A stretch of DNA of 64,000 nt. It comes from Paenibacillus tuaregi (GTDB taxonomy: Bacteria; Bacillota; Bacilli; Paenibacillales; Paenibacillaceae). This document shows, piece after piece, positions 33,823 through 42,828 of the stretch. The translations under genes were made by a program, and so were the position numbers. Each line of letters begins with the position of its first letter. The first letter of the stretch is position 1. The stretch spans positions 3,982,543 through 4,046,542 of the forward strand of contig NZ_LT575476.1 in NCBI RefSeq assembly GCF_900086655.1, read 5' to 3'. Under the pieces are notes generated by a model. The model was not told the DNA's origin. It searched no databases and saw only the letters and a list, made by a program, of their open reading frames with translations.

Positions 33823-33977
33823 TTGTGTGCTTATCTGTTGAGTGCTACTTTTTGTTATGTTCTGCTGGGTTCATTTTTGCCAAGAGCCTTTGTAAATACA
33901 AGCGTTTTTTGATTCTTTATACTCATGCTGCAAACAGGGTAATAATAGTTACTCAACCCGAAGAAAGGAGATCTCGC

Positions 33978-34733
33978 ATGAATCCCCATCAAATATTGCA
34001 GCATACCCGCCACCGCCCCGTCCCAATGCCCCGTGGTCCCTGGCTTATGCGGCAGACATGGAGGGACCTGCTCTTCACCCACTGGCCGGTGGATGAGCAG
34101 GAGATTGCCCCCTATATCCCTCAGGGTCTCATATTGGATAAATGGGAAGGCAGGCCTTGGGTCAGTGTGTCCCCTTTTCGCGTTGATCCTCTTCGCCTCA
34201 GAGGACTCCCTCCCATTCCGTTCGTTCATGAATTCCTAGAGGTTAACGTGCGAACTTATGTTGTTCACGATAACAAACCAGGAGTCCTGTTCCTCACCTT
34301 GGAGGCTTCTAGCAGGCTTGCCGTGGCCGGCGCCCGGATAGGTGCGCGCCTTCCCTATCACCATGCGGATATGCATTCCCGGGGTCAAGAGGATAATATG
34401 ATTGAATATTCAAGCAGGAGAACACTTAAAAGCAACGAGGAAGCCTTGTTCCAAGGCATGTATAAGGCTGCCGAAACTTCCAGCTTCCATGCAAGTCCGG
34501 GAACTCTGACACATTGGCTGACCGAACGCTACTGTCTTTATACCAGCAGTCCCAAACATGAATTGTTCAGGGGCGACATCCATCATCTGCCTTGGCCGCT
34601 TTATCCGGCGGTATTAGATCTGCAGGCTAACACAATAATCCAGTCCTTCGGACTTCATCATGATCCCAAGCCCGCTCTTCAAACCTATACCCCCCGCCTG
34701 GATGTTCTGTTATGGCCGTTAAAAAAGGTATGA
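33978..34733 (+). CDS. DUF2071 (YqjF-like) protein
   Basis: A 251-residue YqjF/DUF2071 protein. Family features are LMRQTWRDLLFTHWPVDEQEI, IPQGLILDKWEGRPWVSVSPF and FLEVNVRTYV, then a beta-rich half ending in YTPRLDVLLWPLKK. It resembles acetoacetate-decarboxylase-fold proteins but its function is unknown. ATG 33978 has AAAGGAG upstream. It is monocistronic, between fnr and the VOC gene. Confidence 0.85.
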   Translation: MNPHQILQHTRHRPVPMPRGPWLMRQTWRDLLFTHWPVDEQEIAPYIPQGLILDKWEGRPWVSVSPFRVDPLRLRGLPPIPFVHEFLEVNVRTYVVHDNKPGVLFLTLEASSRLAVAGARIGARLPYHHADMHSRGQEDNMIEYSSRRTLKSNEEALFQGMYKAAETSSFHASPGTLTHWLTERYCLYTSSPKHELFRGDIHHLPWPLYPAVLDLQANTIIQSFGLHHDPKPALQTYTPRLDVLLWPLKKV

Positions 34734-34787
34734 GCCCTCTTCAGCGGCACTAGGTCCACCAGGAACAAGTTCATAATGCAAATCAAA

Positions 34788-34815
34788 AATCCCCTTGGCA
34801 TGCAGAGGGGATTTG
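34788..34815. terminator. terminator-like hairpin between convergent genes
   Basis: AAATCCCCT and AGGGGATTT arms with a ten-base loop; T-rich sequence follows on the minus strand. It can serve the VOC gene and perhaps the DUF2071 gene. Confidence 0.7.
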
Positions 34816-34913
34816 GGTTTGCTCCTGTATATCATTTAAGCAGCGTTGTTTCCTAACCGGATCATGGTCACGCAGGAGCCAATGGCAATCGGTCAGTTTA
34901 CGTCCCCCAGAAT

Positions 34914-35411
34914 TCAGGCTTCCTGCATCCCGTCATTGCCCTCATAAGCTTGCTTCAACCGTTCAATATCAATTTTGCCCATTTGCAGCATCGCCTTCCT
35001 CACCCTTCCGGCTCTCTCTGCATCCTCGGCCTGCAGCAATTCTCCCAGTGCAGTAGGGATAATCTGCCAGGATAGACCGAACTTGTCCTTAAGCCAGCCG
35101 CATCGCTCCGTGCTTCCCCCTTCGGATAACCGTTCCCACAGCTGGTCAACCTCTTGCTGATCGATACAGTTCACAAATAGGGAAATAGCTGGGGTAAACG
35201 AGAAATGAGGCCCTCCGTTTAGCGCCATAAATGTCTGCCCTTCCAGTTGAAAGGTCGCCGATGCCAAGGCACCCTTAGGGCCTGGACCTTTCTCTCCATA
35301 CCTCTGTACGTTGACGATCTTGGAATTTTTAAAAATCGAAGTATAAAACTGGATGGCTTCCTCCGCATTGTCGTTAAACCACAAAAAAGTATTGATTTTT
35401 TGCATGACCAT
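34914..35411 (-). CDS. VOC family / PhnB-like protein
   Basis: A 165-residue vicinal-oxygen-chelate fold protein of the PhnB/3-demethylubiquinone-methyltransferase-like group: INTFLWFNDNAEEAIQFYTSIF, then SATFQLEGQTFMALNGGP and FTPAISLFVNC, with CGWLKDKFGLSWQIIP near the end. Members bind small ligands or metals, and the function of this clade is unknown. There are two possible starts (35411 and 35405) after AAAGGGGATG. It stands alone. Confidence 0.85.
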   Translation of the reverse strand: MVMQKINTFLWFNDNAEEAIQFYTSIFKNSKIVNVQRYGEKGPGPKGALASATFQLEGQTFMALNGGPHFSFTPAISLFVNCIDQQEVDQLWERLSEGGSTERCGWLKDKFGLSWQIIPTALGELLQAEDAERAGRVRKAMLQMGKIDIERLKQAYEGNDGMQEA

Positions 35412-35523
35412 TCATCCCCTTTACTGGTATATGTAAAATCATAACATAGCCCTGTCTCCCGATTTCTTCAGAATTGCTAAGTTTCCGGACCTGACCTTGG
35501 AAAAGCCTTTGTTTCTGGTGCAT

Positions 35524-35564
35524 AAAAAAAGAACCTCGACCCATAATTTGCGATCAAGGTTCTT
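35524..35564 (-). terminator. intrinsic terminator of ohyA
   Basis: AAGAACCT and AGGTTCTT arms with a bulged continuation; a seven-A run on the plus side gives the minus-strand T-tract. Confidence 0.8.
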
Positions 35565-35628
35565 AATCTATACCGTACATCTTCTTTAACGCTTTTAAGA
35601 AACTTCAACTCTACCCGAGATGATGATT

Positions 35629-37209
35629 CTAGCGGAATGAAGTCACAAATCCTTGAAGCAATGTACGCACATCGTAGTGATAATGATGAATAGGCTCAAC
35701 CGGTTTATTGATGCCGAGCAGCTTATAGACAGCCATTCTAGCTGCCCTTACCGAGTATTCTTCTGTAAATACGACATCGTCCGGGATTTCGCAGAACTGG
35801 CTGATGAAAGCCAGATTCGTGGAGCCTGCCGGAACAACCTCTGGACGGTCTGTAATCTCTCTTGGCATGAATTGGGCCGTAATAAACGGCATCATGCACG
35901 GAATACAGTTGGCCGTAGCGATAATGGCATCCATATCCTTTTCGAATTTCAGATGATGGAGCAGCTCGGTCAGAATCTCTTCCCCCGTACACTCGGCCAT
36001 CGGCTTCTTCACATAGTCGCCCACCCGGTCAGGGAACAACCCGTAGCCCCAGAACACCTTCACATGCTCAGGCTGATTTCTGAAGTGTGGTTGATGTGCA
36101 AGCACAATGGACATCAGCCAGCTTGAATCTTTGAAGGTAACCAGTGCCCCGCTGCCTGCTTTATTACGGGAGAAGGCCTCCATCAGATCAAAGAACCGGG
36201 AATCCTGACAAGTGACAGTGAAGGACTCCCATTTCGACCCTTCAATATGATCATCGAAGGACGACGGATTACCGAGTCCGGGCTTCTTGGCAGCGATTCT
36301 CTCCCAGAGCTTCCAGGAGCTTCCCTTGCCATTAAGCTCAGGCGCCGAAGTCATGGAACCGAGACTGGAGCTCTCAGTCATGGAACCGTTCGTCACGATA
36401 ACCAGGTCGCCATCCGCAATGTCCACGACCATTTCCGCTCCGGCTTTTACGATATGCATCCGGGTTACGGTGATGCCTTCACCTTCCTTGAAATCCAAAT
36501 CGGTTACTGTACACTTCATATCAAAATCAACGCCGAATCCTTCCAGATATTTATGCAATGGGAGAATAATCGAATCATATTGGTTGTAAGGTGTGCGCGT
36601 AACCCCTTCAAGCGTGTGAATCCGCGGGAACTCGTGCATGAAGCGGATCATGTATCTTTTTAATTCCACGGCACTATGCCAAGGCTGGAAGGCAAAAGTG
36701 GTTGCCCACATATACCAGAAATTCGTCTCGAAAAAGTGCGGGTCAAACCAATCGTTGATGCGGGCCTTGCCCATTTTGGCTTCCGGAGTCATGATCAGCT
36801 TCAGCATGGCCATCCGGTCCGCCATATCAAATCCCATGGACGTCACGTCCTCAACCTGTCCATCCTTATTGACAAGCCGGGCATTGGAATGTGTCGGATG
36901 CGCTGTATCAAAGGCAATGATCTCCTCGCGTACCGACAGACCCGGATGCTCCAGCGATGGTATGGAACTCAGCAGATTCCAAGTGTTCTCATACGTCTCA
37001 TCGTTCAGCATCCGGCCTCCCCGGATCACATATCCTTCATTTCCGTTACCGGCCCCATCATTGCTGCCGCCGAGAATTTTCATTTCTTCTATGATATGAA
37101 TCTGCTCTCCCGGGAAACCGCAATCTCTGACCAGAAAAGCCGCCCCCGCCAGAGAAGCTATCCCGCCGCCTACAAAGTACACCTGTCTGCCCCTGTAATC
37201 TGCTGTCAT
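35629..37209 (-). CDS. ohyA: oleate hydratase (FAD-dependent)
   Basis: A 526-residue enzyme that adds water to the cis-9 double bond of unsaturated fatty acids, giving 10-hydroxy fatty acids and detoxifying host or environmental oleate. It carries the FAD Rossmann motif VYFVGGGIASLAGAAFLVRD, then HIIEEMKILGGSNDGAGN, the conserved RGGRMLNDE segment, and the family's WATTFAFQPWHSAVE and CIPCMMPFITAQFMPR blocks. ATG 37209 has GGAGG upstream; an upstream TTG lies within the ribosome binding site. A TetR-type gene lies 133 bp upstream on the same strand, a likely fatty-acid-responsive regulator. Confidence 0.93.
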   Translation of the reverse strand: MTADYRGRQVYFVGGGIASLAGAAFLVRDCGFPGEQIHIIEEMKILGGSNDGAGNGNEGYVIRGGRMLNDETYENTWNLLSSIPSLEHPGLSVREEIIAFDTAHPTHSNARLVNKDGQVEDVTSMGFDMADRMAMLKLIMTPEAKMGKARINDWFDPHFFETNFWYMWATTFAFQPWHSAVELKRYMIRFMHEFPRIHTLEGVTRTPYNQYDSIILPLHKYLEGFGVDFDMKCTVTDLDFKEGEGITVTRMHIVKAGAEMVVDIADGDLVIVTNGSMTESSSLGSMTSAPELNGKGSSWKLWERIAAKKPGLGNPSSFDDHIEGSKWESFTVTCQDSRFFDLMEAFSRNKAGSGALVTFKDSSWLMSIVLAHQPHFRNQPEHVKVFWGYGLFPDRVGDYVKKPMAECTGEEILTELLHHLKFEKDMDAIIATANCIPCMMPFITAQFMPREITDRPEVVPAGSTNLAFISQFCEIPDDVVFTEEYSVRAARMAVYKLLGINKPVEPIHHYHYDVRTLLQGFVTSFR

Positions 37210-37342
37210 ATCCGTCGCCTCCAAAAAGAAATGTTGATCTGAACACCTCTAATGTAGAACTTTTTGGCGGAGGTTAACATCTGCAATGCAGAGCAGGTGT
37301 ATAGATTTTGGACATTTTCATCAAATTGTATAAAACAAGGGA

Positions 37343-37912
37343 TCAGCTGCGCTTATGCTCATAACGGTCCAGCGCCCGTTCGAAATTCCCTTCAACCAGC
37401 CTGCTAAGCCGTCCTATGATGTCTGAGGGATTCTCCCGCATGCCGCCTTGCATCCATTGAATCACAAGCCCGGTGAATGCGAGCGTGTAGAAATTGGCGA
37501 TAAAGAGTTTATCCTGTTCAGGAACCTGCCTGCCAGAGGAGACCTCATTGACCACTCCAAGAATCAGCGGATTCGTCATGGTGTACAGATAGCTGTCGAG
37601 ATGGTTCCTCCCCAGAGAGTTCAGTGTATTCAGACACACGGCTTTGTTCTCTTCAATGTAGGTAAATATCGTATGCAGTCCATGTGTCCAGGTATGATAG
37701 CTGCGTTCCTGGGCGATAGCGTCTACCGCCTCAGTCTGATAGATCCAGCCAAGAAGCTCATATATATCTTGAAAGTGATAGTAGAATGTCTGCCTGTTCA
37801 AATAGCATTCTTCCGTAAGGTCCTTCACGCTGATTTTATTCAGCGGGACTTCCTGCATCAACCGTTTTAGCGAGGCGGCCAGCGCCTTTTTGGTCAGTAA
37901 TGAACTGGACAA
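37343..37912 (-). CDS. TetR family regulator (DhaS-like), probably of ohyA
   Basis: A protein of about 189 residues with a TetR HTH near residues 15-45 (KISVKDLTEECYLNRQTFYYHF) and a C-terminal helical domain of the DhaS/TetR_C type (TIFTYIEENK, FYTLAFTGLVIQWMQGG). I prefer a TTG start at 37912 because GGAAGGTGATC lies just before it, while the upstream ATG (37927) has no ribosome binding site; this is not certain. Its position just upstream of the oleate hydratase gene suggests it controls that gene, but no operator is proven. Confidence 0.75.
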   Translation of the reverse strand: MSSSLLTKKALAASLKRLMQEVPLNKISVKDLTEECYLNRQTFYYHFQDIYELLGWIYQTEAVDAIAQERSYHTWTHGLHTIFTYIEENKAVCLNTLNSLGRNHLDSYLYTMTNPLILGVVNEVSSGRQVPEQDKLFIANFYTLAFTGLVIQWMQGGMRENPSDIIGRLSRLVEGNFERALDRYEHKRS

Positions 37913-38217
37913 AAGATCACCTTCCATACAGTTATTCGGAATCTATTTATTATAGGCGGGCCTGCCGGTTCCTGCAATTGAACCCGTTACGGAACAAATG
38001 AGTCTAAACTTAACCTTCAAGAATCTGCTGCCGGCTCATGAAATATAAATATACAGTGAAAATTCCTCCATAATCGCTGGGTTTAATAAATCCAAAAAGC
38101 AGGAAATCGGTCCCTGGGAGGAGAAAGGTTCATTCTAACGTGCCTTATGGAATAACGGTAGTCCCTGTATTCTTGTACTCAGAAGTATAGCCATGTTAAC
38201 GAAAGGGTGATCTAGGT

Positions 38218-39474
38218 ATGAAAGCGAATACACCTGCTTCAGGCCTGTCCTTGTTCAGCAACCGGTTCGTGCAAGTAATTATGGTATCCACGCTGTTCCT
38301 GCAGATCGGCATCTGGGTCCGAAACATCGCAATTTTGCTGTATGTCAAAGAAATGACCCATGATAATGCCTTCGCGGTTTCACTCATTTCTGTCGCCGAA
38401 TATGCACCGATCTTCATCTTCTCCTTCATCGGAGGAACGTTCGCAGACCGCTGGAGGCCCAAACGAACGATGGTCTGGTGTGACCTGCTAAGTGCATTGT
38501 CCATACTTGCCGTGCTGTTCGTGATGGAGAATGGTTCCTGGAAGGTGGTCTTCTTCGTCACCTTGGTGTCAGCCATACTATCCCAGTTCTCCCAGCCCTC
38601 TGGTCTTAAATTGTTCAAGCAGCATGTGCCCGAACAACTGGTGCAGCAGGGGATGTCTATTTATCAGACGATGTTTGCCGTGTTTATGATATTTGGCCCT
38701 ATCGTTGGTACGTTCGTGTTCCAGAGCTATGGCATTGAGACAGCCATCGGCGTGATGGGCGTAGCATTCATCCTGTCAGCCTGTACGCTTACATTCCTGC
38801 CTAAGGACCAACAGGAAGACAGTACGAAGAATGAGTCCCGGGTATTGGAGGATCTCAAGAAAGGGTTCGGATATGTGGGAGCAAGCACTATTCTGCGGAA
38901 GCTTGGCGGCGTGATGATGGCAGCGGGTCTGGGTCTCGGTCTGATTCAGCCTATGGGGATTTTCCTGATTACAGAGCAGCTAGGGAAGCCAGCGGAATAT
39001 CTGCAGTGGTTCCTTCTGGTTAATGGGGTCGCAATGATTATCGGGGGCGTGTTCGCCCTCACCTTATCCGGTAAGCTGTCCGCACAGAAGCTCCTGGCGA
39101 TAGGATTGCTCGGAAGCAGCCTTGCCATGATCGGTATGGGGCTATCCACAAACTACTGGCTCTCACTAGGTCTCCAGTTCATAGCCGGGCTTGTATTCCC
39201 ATCTATTAACACCGGGGTAAATACTCTGATCATGAAAAATACCGAGGAGTCATTCATCGGCCGGGTTAACGGCATTCTCACACCGATGTTCATGGGCTCC
39301 ATGGTAGTGACCATGACGCTGTCGGGTGTGATTAAAGAAACGATCTCGCTTATGCCTCTTTATCTCGTTGGGGGTGCCATTATGCTTGCGGGCATTCTAA
39401 TCATTGCGCCGCTGTTCAAGCTGGGAAACCAACAAGTGCAGGAAGGATCTCTTGGTCTGAAACCTGCTGAATAA
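38218..39474 (+). CDS. MFS family transporter
   Basis: A 418-residue transporter with 12 predicted TM helices, in the MFS_3/enterobactin-exporter-like or macrolide-efflux group. After TM2 is the motif-A-like loop GGTFADRWRPKRTMV, and the second half contains GLVFPSINTGVNTLIMKN, typical of MFS_3 members. The substrate is not evident; there is no partner gene. AAAGGGTGATC precedes the ATG. It is convergent with the beta-helix gene, with a shared terminator. Confidence 0.8.
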   Translation: MKANTPASGLSLFSNRFVQVIMVSTLFLQIGIWVRNIAILLYVKEMTHDNAFAVSLISVAEYAPIFIFSFIGGTFADRWRPKRTMVWCDLLSALSILAVLFVMENGSWKVVFFVTLVSAILSQFSQPSGLKLFKQHVPEQLVQQGMSIYQTMFAVFMIFGPIVGTFVFQSYGIETAIGVMGVAFILSACTLTFLPKDQQEDSTKNESRVLEDLKKGFGYVGASTILRKLGGVMMAAGLGLGLIQPMGIFLITEQLGKPAEYLQWFLLVNGVAMIIGGVFALTLSGKLSAQKLLAIGLLGSSLAMIGMGLSTNYWLSLGLQFIAGLVFPSINTGVNTLIMKNTEESFIGRVNGILTPMFMGSMVVTMTLSGVIKETISLMPLYLVGGAIMLAGILIIAPLFKLGNQQVQEGSLGLKPAE

Positions 39475-39500
39475 AAGAATATGTATTTGGTGTAATGAGA

Positions 39501-39540
39501 ACGGATGAGGGATTCCTGAATCAAGGGTCCCCCCATCCGT
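39501..39540. terminator. bidirectional terminator between MFS and beta-helix genes
   Basis: ACGGATG and CATCCGT outer arms with an inner GATTC/GAATC stem, between two convergent genes. Confidence 0.65.
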
Positions 39541-39547
39541 CATGTTC

Positions 39548-40579
39548 TTATTGGGCGCTTACGTTGCCTCTATACATATTGCCTGCCGGATTCCTTGTAT
39601 TGCCCGCTGCGGAGGCAGACGAGTTGCTGTAGGCCCCAATGACATAAGTATCCGGGTTCGTAAGATACAAGGTATTGTTGAGAAATTGATTATTGATCCC
39701 CCAACCGCTAACAATCTCATGAAGCTGGAAAGCATCTACAATAACATTGTTATTATTTTGATAACCCTTGTTATTTCTTATGACCGCCTGGTTGCCCTTC
39801 ACATCGATGAAACTGTCGGCATAATTGGCTCCGCTGATTCCAACTCCGTTAAACGTACAATTCTCCACCAGCGTTCCAATCGTTCTCTCCTTGATGTCGA
39901 TATGCTCTGCTGTAATATTCGGACCAAACTTCACATTCCGGATGGTATTATAATGAGTGTTCTGATTATAACCGCCTCCTTCAGCCGACCCGACATACAC
40001 CCCTTCACCATATCCTGCTCCTGTTTTGCCGGTATCATGGATGTAAGAATCCTCAATGGTGCTGTAAGAGCTCCCGTCACGGAAATGAACGGCCTCAAAC
40101 CCGGTATTGTATACCTCTACCCCTTTAATCAGGGAATGGCTTGAGTTATCAAGCAGAATTCCTTTCTGTGCGTTAGTAAACTTCAAATCCCGGATCACCC
40201 AATAGTCACCACGGATTCTCAGACTATACCCTGAACCTACTGCATAACCAGACAGAACAGCGGGCTGGGACGGGTCCTGGCTGGTGATCGTAATTGGCGC
40301 CCCTGCAGTTCCTTTCAGATCAGAAGAAAAGCTTCCCGTATAAGTACCTGGCGACAGAGTGATGCTTTGGCCGGGAGCCGCATTCTTCAGCGCCTTCTGA
40401 AGACAGGAAGTAGTTGAGCATAGAATCGCGGATTCCGCCGATTTCGCAGCTTCTCCGTTTACGGACCTGTCCGGCTCAGCATGAGCCCCGGTAATAAACA
40501 TCGTGCTCAAGGCCATCAGCGATAGGAACCCGCCAACCCTTCTTTTACCTCCCGCAGACCAAAGCTTAACTGCTCTCAT
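39548..40579 (-). CDS. secreted right-handed beta-helix protein
   Basis: A 343-residue exported protein. A basic, hydrophobic signal peptide ends near GAHA-EP (residues ~1-35). From residue ~65 it has the PGQSITLSPGTYTG start typical of parallel beta-helices (pectate lyase/PL6-like), then rungs such as YWVIRDLKFTNAQKGILLDN, HSLIKGVEVYNTG, TIEDSYIHDTG and LVENCTFNG, with an N-rich asparagine ladder (NNNNVIVDAF). Two cysteines lie near residues 54-59. It may be a polysaccharide lyase or glycan-binding protein; I cannot identify catalytic residues. AAAGGAGG precedes the ATG. Confidence 0.8.
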   Translation of the reverse strand: MRAVKLWSAGGKRRVGGFLSLMALSTMFITGAHAEPDRSVNGEAAKSAESAILCSTTSCLQKALKNAAPGQSITLSPGTYTGSFSSDLKGTAGAPITITSQDPSQPAVLSGYAVGSGYSLRIRGDYWVIRDLKFTNAQKGILLDNSSHSLIKGVEVYNTGFEAVHFRDGSSYSTIEDSYIHDTGKTGAGYGEGVYVGSAEGGGYNQNTHYNTIRNVKFGPNITAEHIDIKERTIGTLVENCTFNGVGISGANYADSFIDVKGNQAVIRNNKGYQNNNNVIVDAFQLHEIVSGWGINNQFLNNTLYLTNPDTYVIGAYSNSSASAAGNTRNPAGNMYRGNVSAQ

Positions 40580-40790
40580 TGTAATCTTTCGCCTCCTTTA
40601 ATTGATCTCACCAAATTCAGCCACCCCCTGCCACGGTGACTCTTGATGATTACGCCGCTGGACGGCGGCCTATGACAACTAAGGAGCTAACCATTATAAA
40701 TCCTAGTTCCAACATAAGAATCGTCATGTAAAGACAAGTACGGCCCCTGCCGGAACGCCTCACTCCTTATCAACTGGTCAGAATATAGCC

Positions 40791-40824
40791 ACAAAAACAC
40801 GCCCTGATGAGGGCGTGTTTTTGT
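40791..40824. terminator. intrinsic terminator after the erm gene
   Basis: A perfect ACAAAAACACGCCCT / AGGGCGTGTTTTTGT stem; it works in both directions. The remaining ~210 bp up to the beta-helix gene holds nothing I recognise. Confidence 0.88.
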
Positions 40825-40860
40825 TTCCGGGTGGGTTATGGCCACATATCCGGCTGTCAG

Positions 40861-41721
40861 TTACCTCCACCTGTTTTGGTGATTAGGCTTCGGTTTTTTC
40901 GGCCAGCGGTGTGGCTCTACATATTGGAGCATAGCCATAAACAGTTCTCCCCATTGACGCTCGTTCAAACTACTGACAGGCAGATCTTTATGGATCTTCA
41001 AAGTCCTTACGAGATGTTTGATTTGCCCAGGAGTAAATATCCCAGCAACAGCCGTATAAAAAGAGGCCATGGGAGCCTTGAGAGCTTGCGAAGCAAGAGC
41101 CATGAATCTGCCATGGTCCTTATAAGGAATCAACGGGTTCCGCTTTCTCTCCACTATGATCACTGCCGACTCCACACGCGGTGGTGGCGAGAAGTAACTC
41201 GGAGAAACCGTGCGAACAAGCCGGAAATCATAATACATCCTCCACTTTAATATCCGGGGATCGGTTATGGGATTTGCAGTAAACCGCCGGGCAGCCCCTT
41301 TCTCAATGATAAGAACCGCCCGCTGCACCGGCAGCTGCGGATGATCAAACAGCTTGCCGAAGATCGGCGTGGTAATAGAGTAAGGGATGTTCGCCACTAC
41401 AATAAAGGGCTGTTTGGGCATGCCCATCATCAGGACGTCCGCTTGCCTGATGGATACATTATGGACATCTCTCATCTTGGTTGTGAGCTTCCTGATATAT
41501 TCGGGATCATTCTCGACCGCGATGACCCTGGCAGCCACCCGGGTTAGGGGGAGTGTTATAGCCCCTGTCCCGGCGCCGATATCCACGGCGGTATCTCTAG
41601 GGCCAATCCGGGCCAAGGCAATCATTTCATGAATCAAGCCCGGATGAATTAACAAATGCTGTGCAGGAAAATTGGCAAAGTGGTTAGAGCCTTTACGGTT
41701 CTTAGTCCTGTTTCTGGTCAT
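40861..41721 (-). CDS. Erm-type 23S rRNA adenine N6-methyltransferase
   Basis: A 286-residue KsgA/Erm-fold enzyme. It shows the SAM motif VDIGAGTGAITLPL, the VIAVENDP acidic strand end, the DVLM segment, the catalytic NIPYSITTPIF, and the late SPPPRVESAVIIVERK segment. The very basic N-terminus (MTRNRTKNRKGSNHF) and the overall length match Erm rather than KsgA. Erm dimethylates A2058 and gives macrolide, lincosamide and streptogramin B resistance. The chromosomal setting suggests an intrinsic gene. Upstream lies a short open frame that may be an induction leader. GAGGTG precedes the ATG. Confidence 0.88.
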   Translation of the reverse strand: MTRNRTKNRKGSNHFANFPAQHLLIHPGLIHEMIALARIGPRDTAVDIGAGTGAITLPLTRVAARVIAVENDPEYIRKLTTKMRDVHNVSIRQADVLMMGMPKQPFIVVANIPYSITTPIFGKLFDHPQLPVQRAVLIIEKGAARRFTANPITDPRILKWRMYYDFRLVRTVSPSYFSPPPRVESAVIIVERKRNPLIPYKDHGRFMALASQALKAPMASFYTAVAGIFTPGQIKHLVRTLKIHKDLPVSSLNERQWGELFMAMLQYVEPHRWPKKPKPNHQNRWR

Positions 41722-41833
41722 GACAAAAACACCTCATTCATTCATATTTCGGGAATGAAAAAAGGCACAGATCAAATAGAACCCGTTCCATCTTCTTCAA
41801 AATGGAAGAGCCATAAGTGTTCTGTACCTTACA

Positions 41834-41866
41834 TTACCGAATACGAATAAATGCGATGTTGCACAT
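41834..41866 (-). CDS. possible erm leader peptide
   Basis: A 10-codon frame (MCNIAFIRIR, then stop) about 110 bases before the Erm start, with AAGGAGG 12 bases upstream. Known erm leader peptides stall the ribosome at motifs such as R-L-R or IFVI; R-I-R at codons 8-10 fits the first type. The following RNA can fold: CTTCCAT pairs with ATGGAAC and AGAAC with GGTTCT. The spacing is a bit long and the overlap with a longer 66-codon frame leaves doubt. Confidence 0.45.
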   Translation of the reverse strand: MCNIAFIRIR

Positions 41867-42105
41867 AAAGGGTTAGAGCCTCCTTATACCTTGCCTGATA
41901 TATATACACATCAACTATAGCAGGTATCTCTTCAGGGTGGCAGACTCCAAAATGGCTATAACTAAAAAAGCCGCTTGGTTTCATATTCAGGAACCAAATA
42001 TCCAATAATTGACACGGTTCCATATTCATTTATATAATTTGATTGTTTGATCAAAAAATTAATCATAATTTCAAATTTTATTTTGTTGCAAAGGAGACCA
42101 AACTA

Positions 42106-42828
42106 ATGTCCAATTCTTTACATGAGGAACAGACACCTACAGAGTTGGGGCTTACCCGGACCGAAAGGGTTCTTATCCTCATCCTCCCTCCTGTCCTGGG
42201 CCTCATCCTAGGTTTCTTCATTCCCACCATAGCCGCGTGGGTGACAAAACTCCCTTGGTTTCCCTTCAAGGGTCCCTTTGAGCTAATTGCATCTCTTCAA
42301 TACAATTGGGCGGCTGGAGTGACAACTTTATTGGGATTGATCGCGGGAATTTGGCTTACGTATGCGGTTTTTCGCGAGACATTGTTTGTCACTATAAGTG
42401 ATACTAATGTACAGTTGAAAATCAAAGATCAGGCTCAAACCCTATCAAAACAGGACATTATATCTGTATTCGCAGATGGCAAGCAGCTGGTTCTTCTTGG
42501 GGCTAACGGCGCGGAGCTTGCCCGGGAAGCCTGTGAATTCAAGCCCGCCAAAGCGGCGGAGGCTTTTGCCCGTCATGGCTATCCATGGTCTGCAGGCGGC
42601 GATCCCTATGAGCATGATTATCGGCTCTGGGTTCCGGAGAGCCCGGAATTGTCATCCGGTTTCAACGCCCTGTTAAAGGCCCGTGAACACGCCTTGAGCG
42701 AAAAGGACAGCGACTCCGCCAAGGAGCTGCAGCGCGAAGCGGGCAGGCTGGGCCTTGTGATTCGGGATAAAGGGAAACATCAATATTGGAGATTAACTAA
42801 AGATCAAGAACAGGGAGGATCATCATGA
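42106..42828 (+). CDS. YqeB-like membrane protein
   Basis: A 240-residue protein with two N-terminal TM segments (VLILILPPVLGLILGFFIP and AAGVTTLLGLIAGIWLTYA) followed by a PH-like soluble domain (ETLFVTISDTNVQLKIKDQA, QLVLLGANGAELARE) and a C-terminal region with charged residues. This matches Bacillus YqeB. The function is unknown. ATG 42106 has AAAGGAGA. Its stop overlaps the start of the TetR gene (ATGA), so they are coupled. Confidence 0.75.
   Translation: MSNSLHEEQTPTELGLTRTERVLILILPPVLGLILGFFIPTIAAWVTKLPWFPFKGPFELIASLQYNWAAGVTTLLGLIAGIWLTYAVFRETLFVTISDTNVQLKIKDQAQTLSKQDIISVFADGKQLVLLGANGAELAREACEFKPAKAAEAFARHGYPWSAGGDPYEHDYRLWVPESPELSSGFNALLKAREHALSEKDSDSAKELQREAGRLGLVIRDKGKHQYWRLTKDQEQGGSS

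Noticed and set aside
41829-42029. A 66-codon minus-strand frame in the erm leader region
   Set aside because: No ribosome binding site precedes its ATG and no family is recognised; the shorter leader frame explains the AAGGAGG better. It remains a weak alternative.
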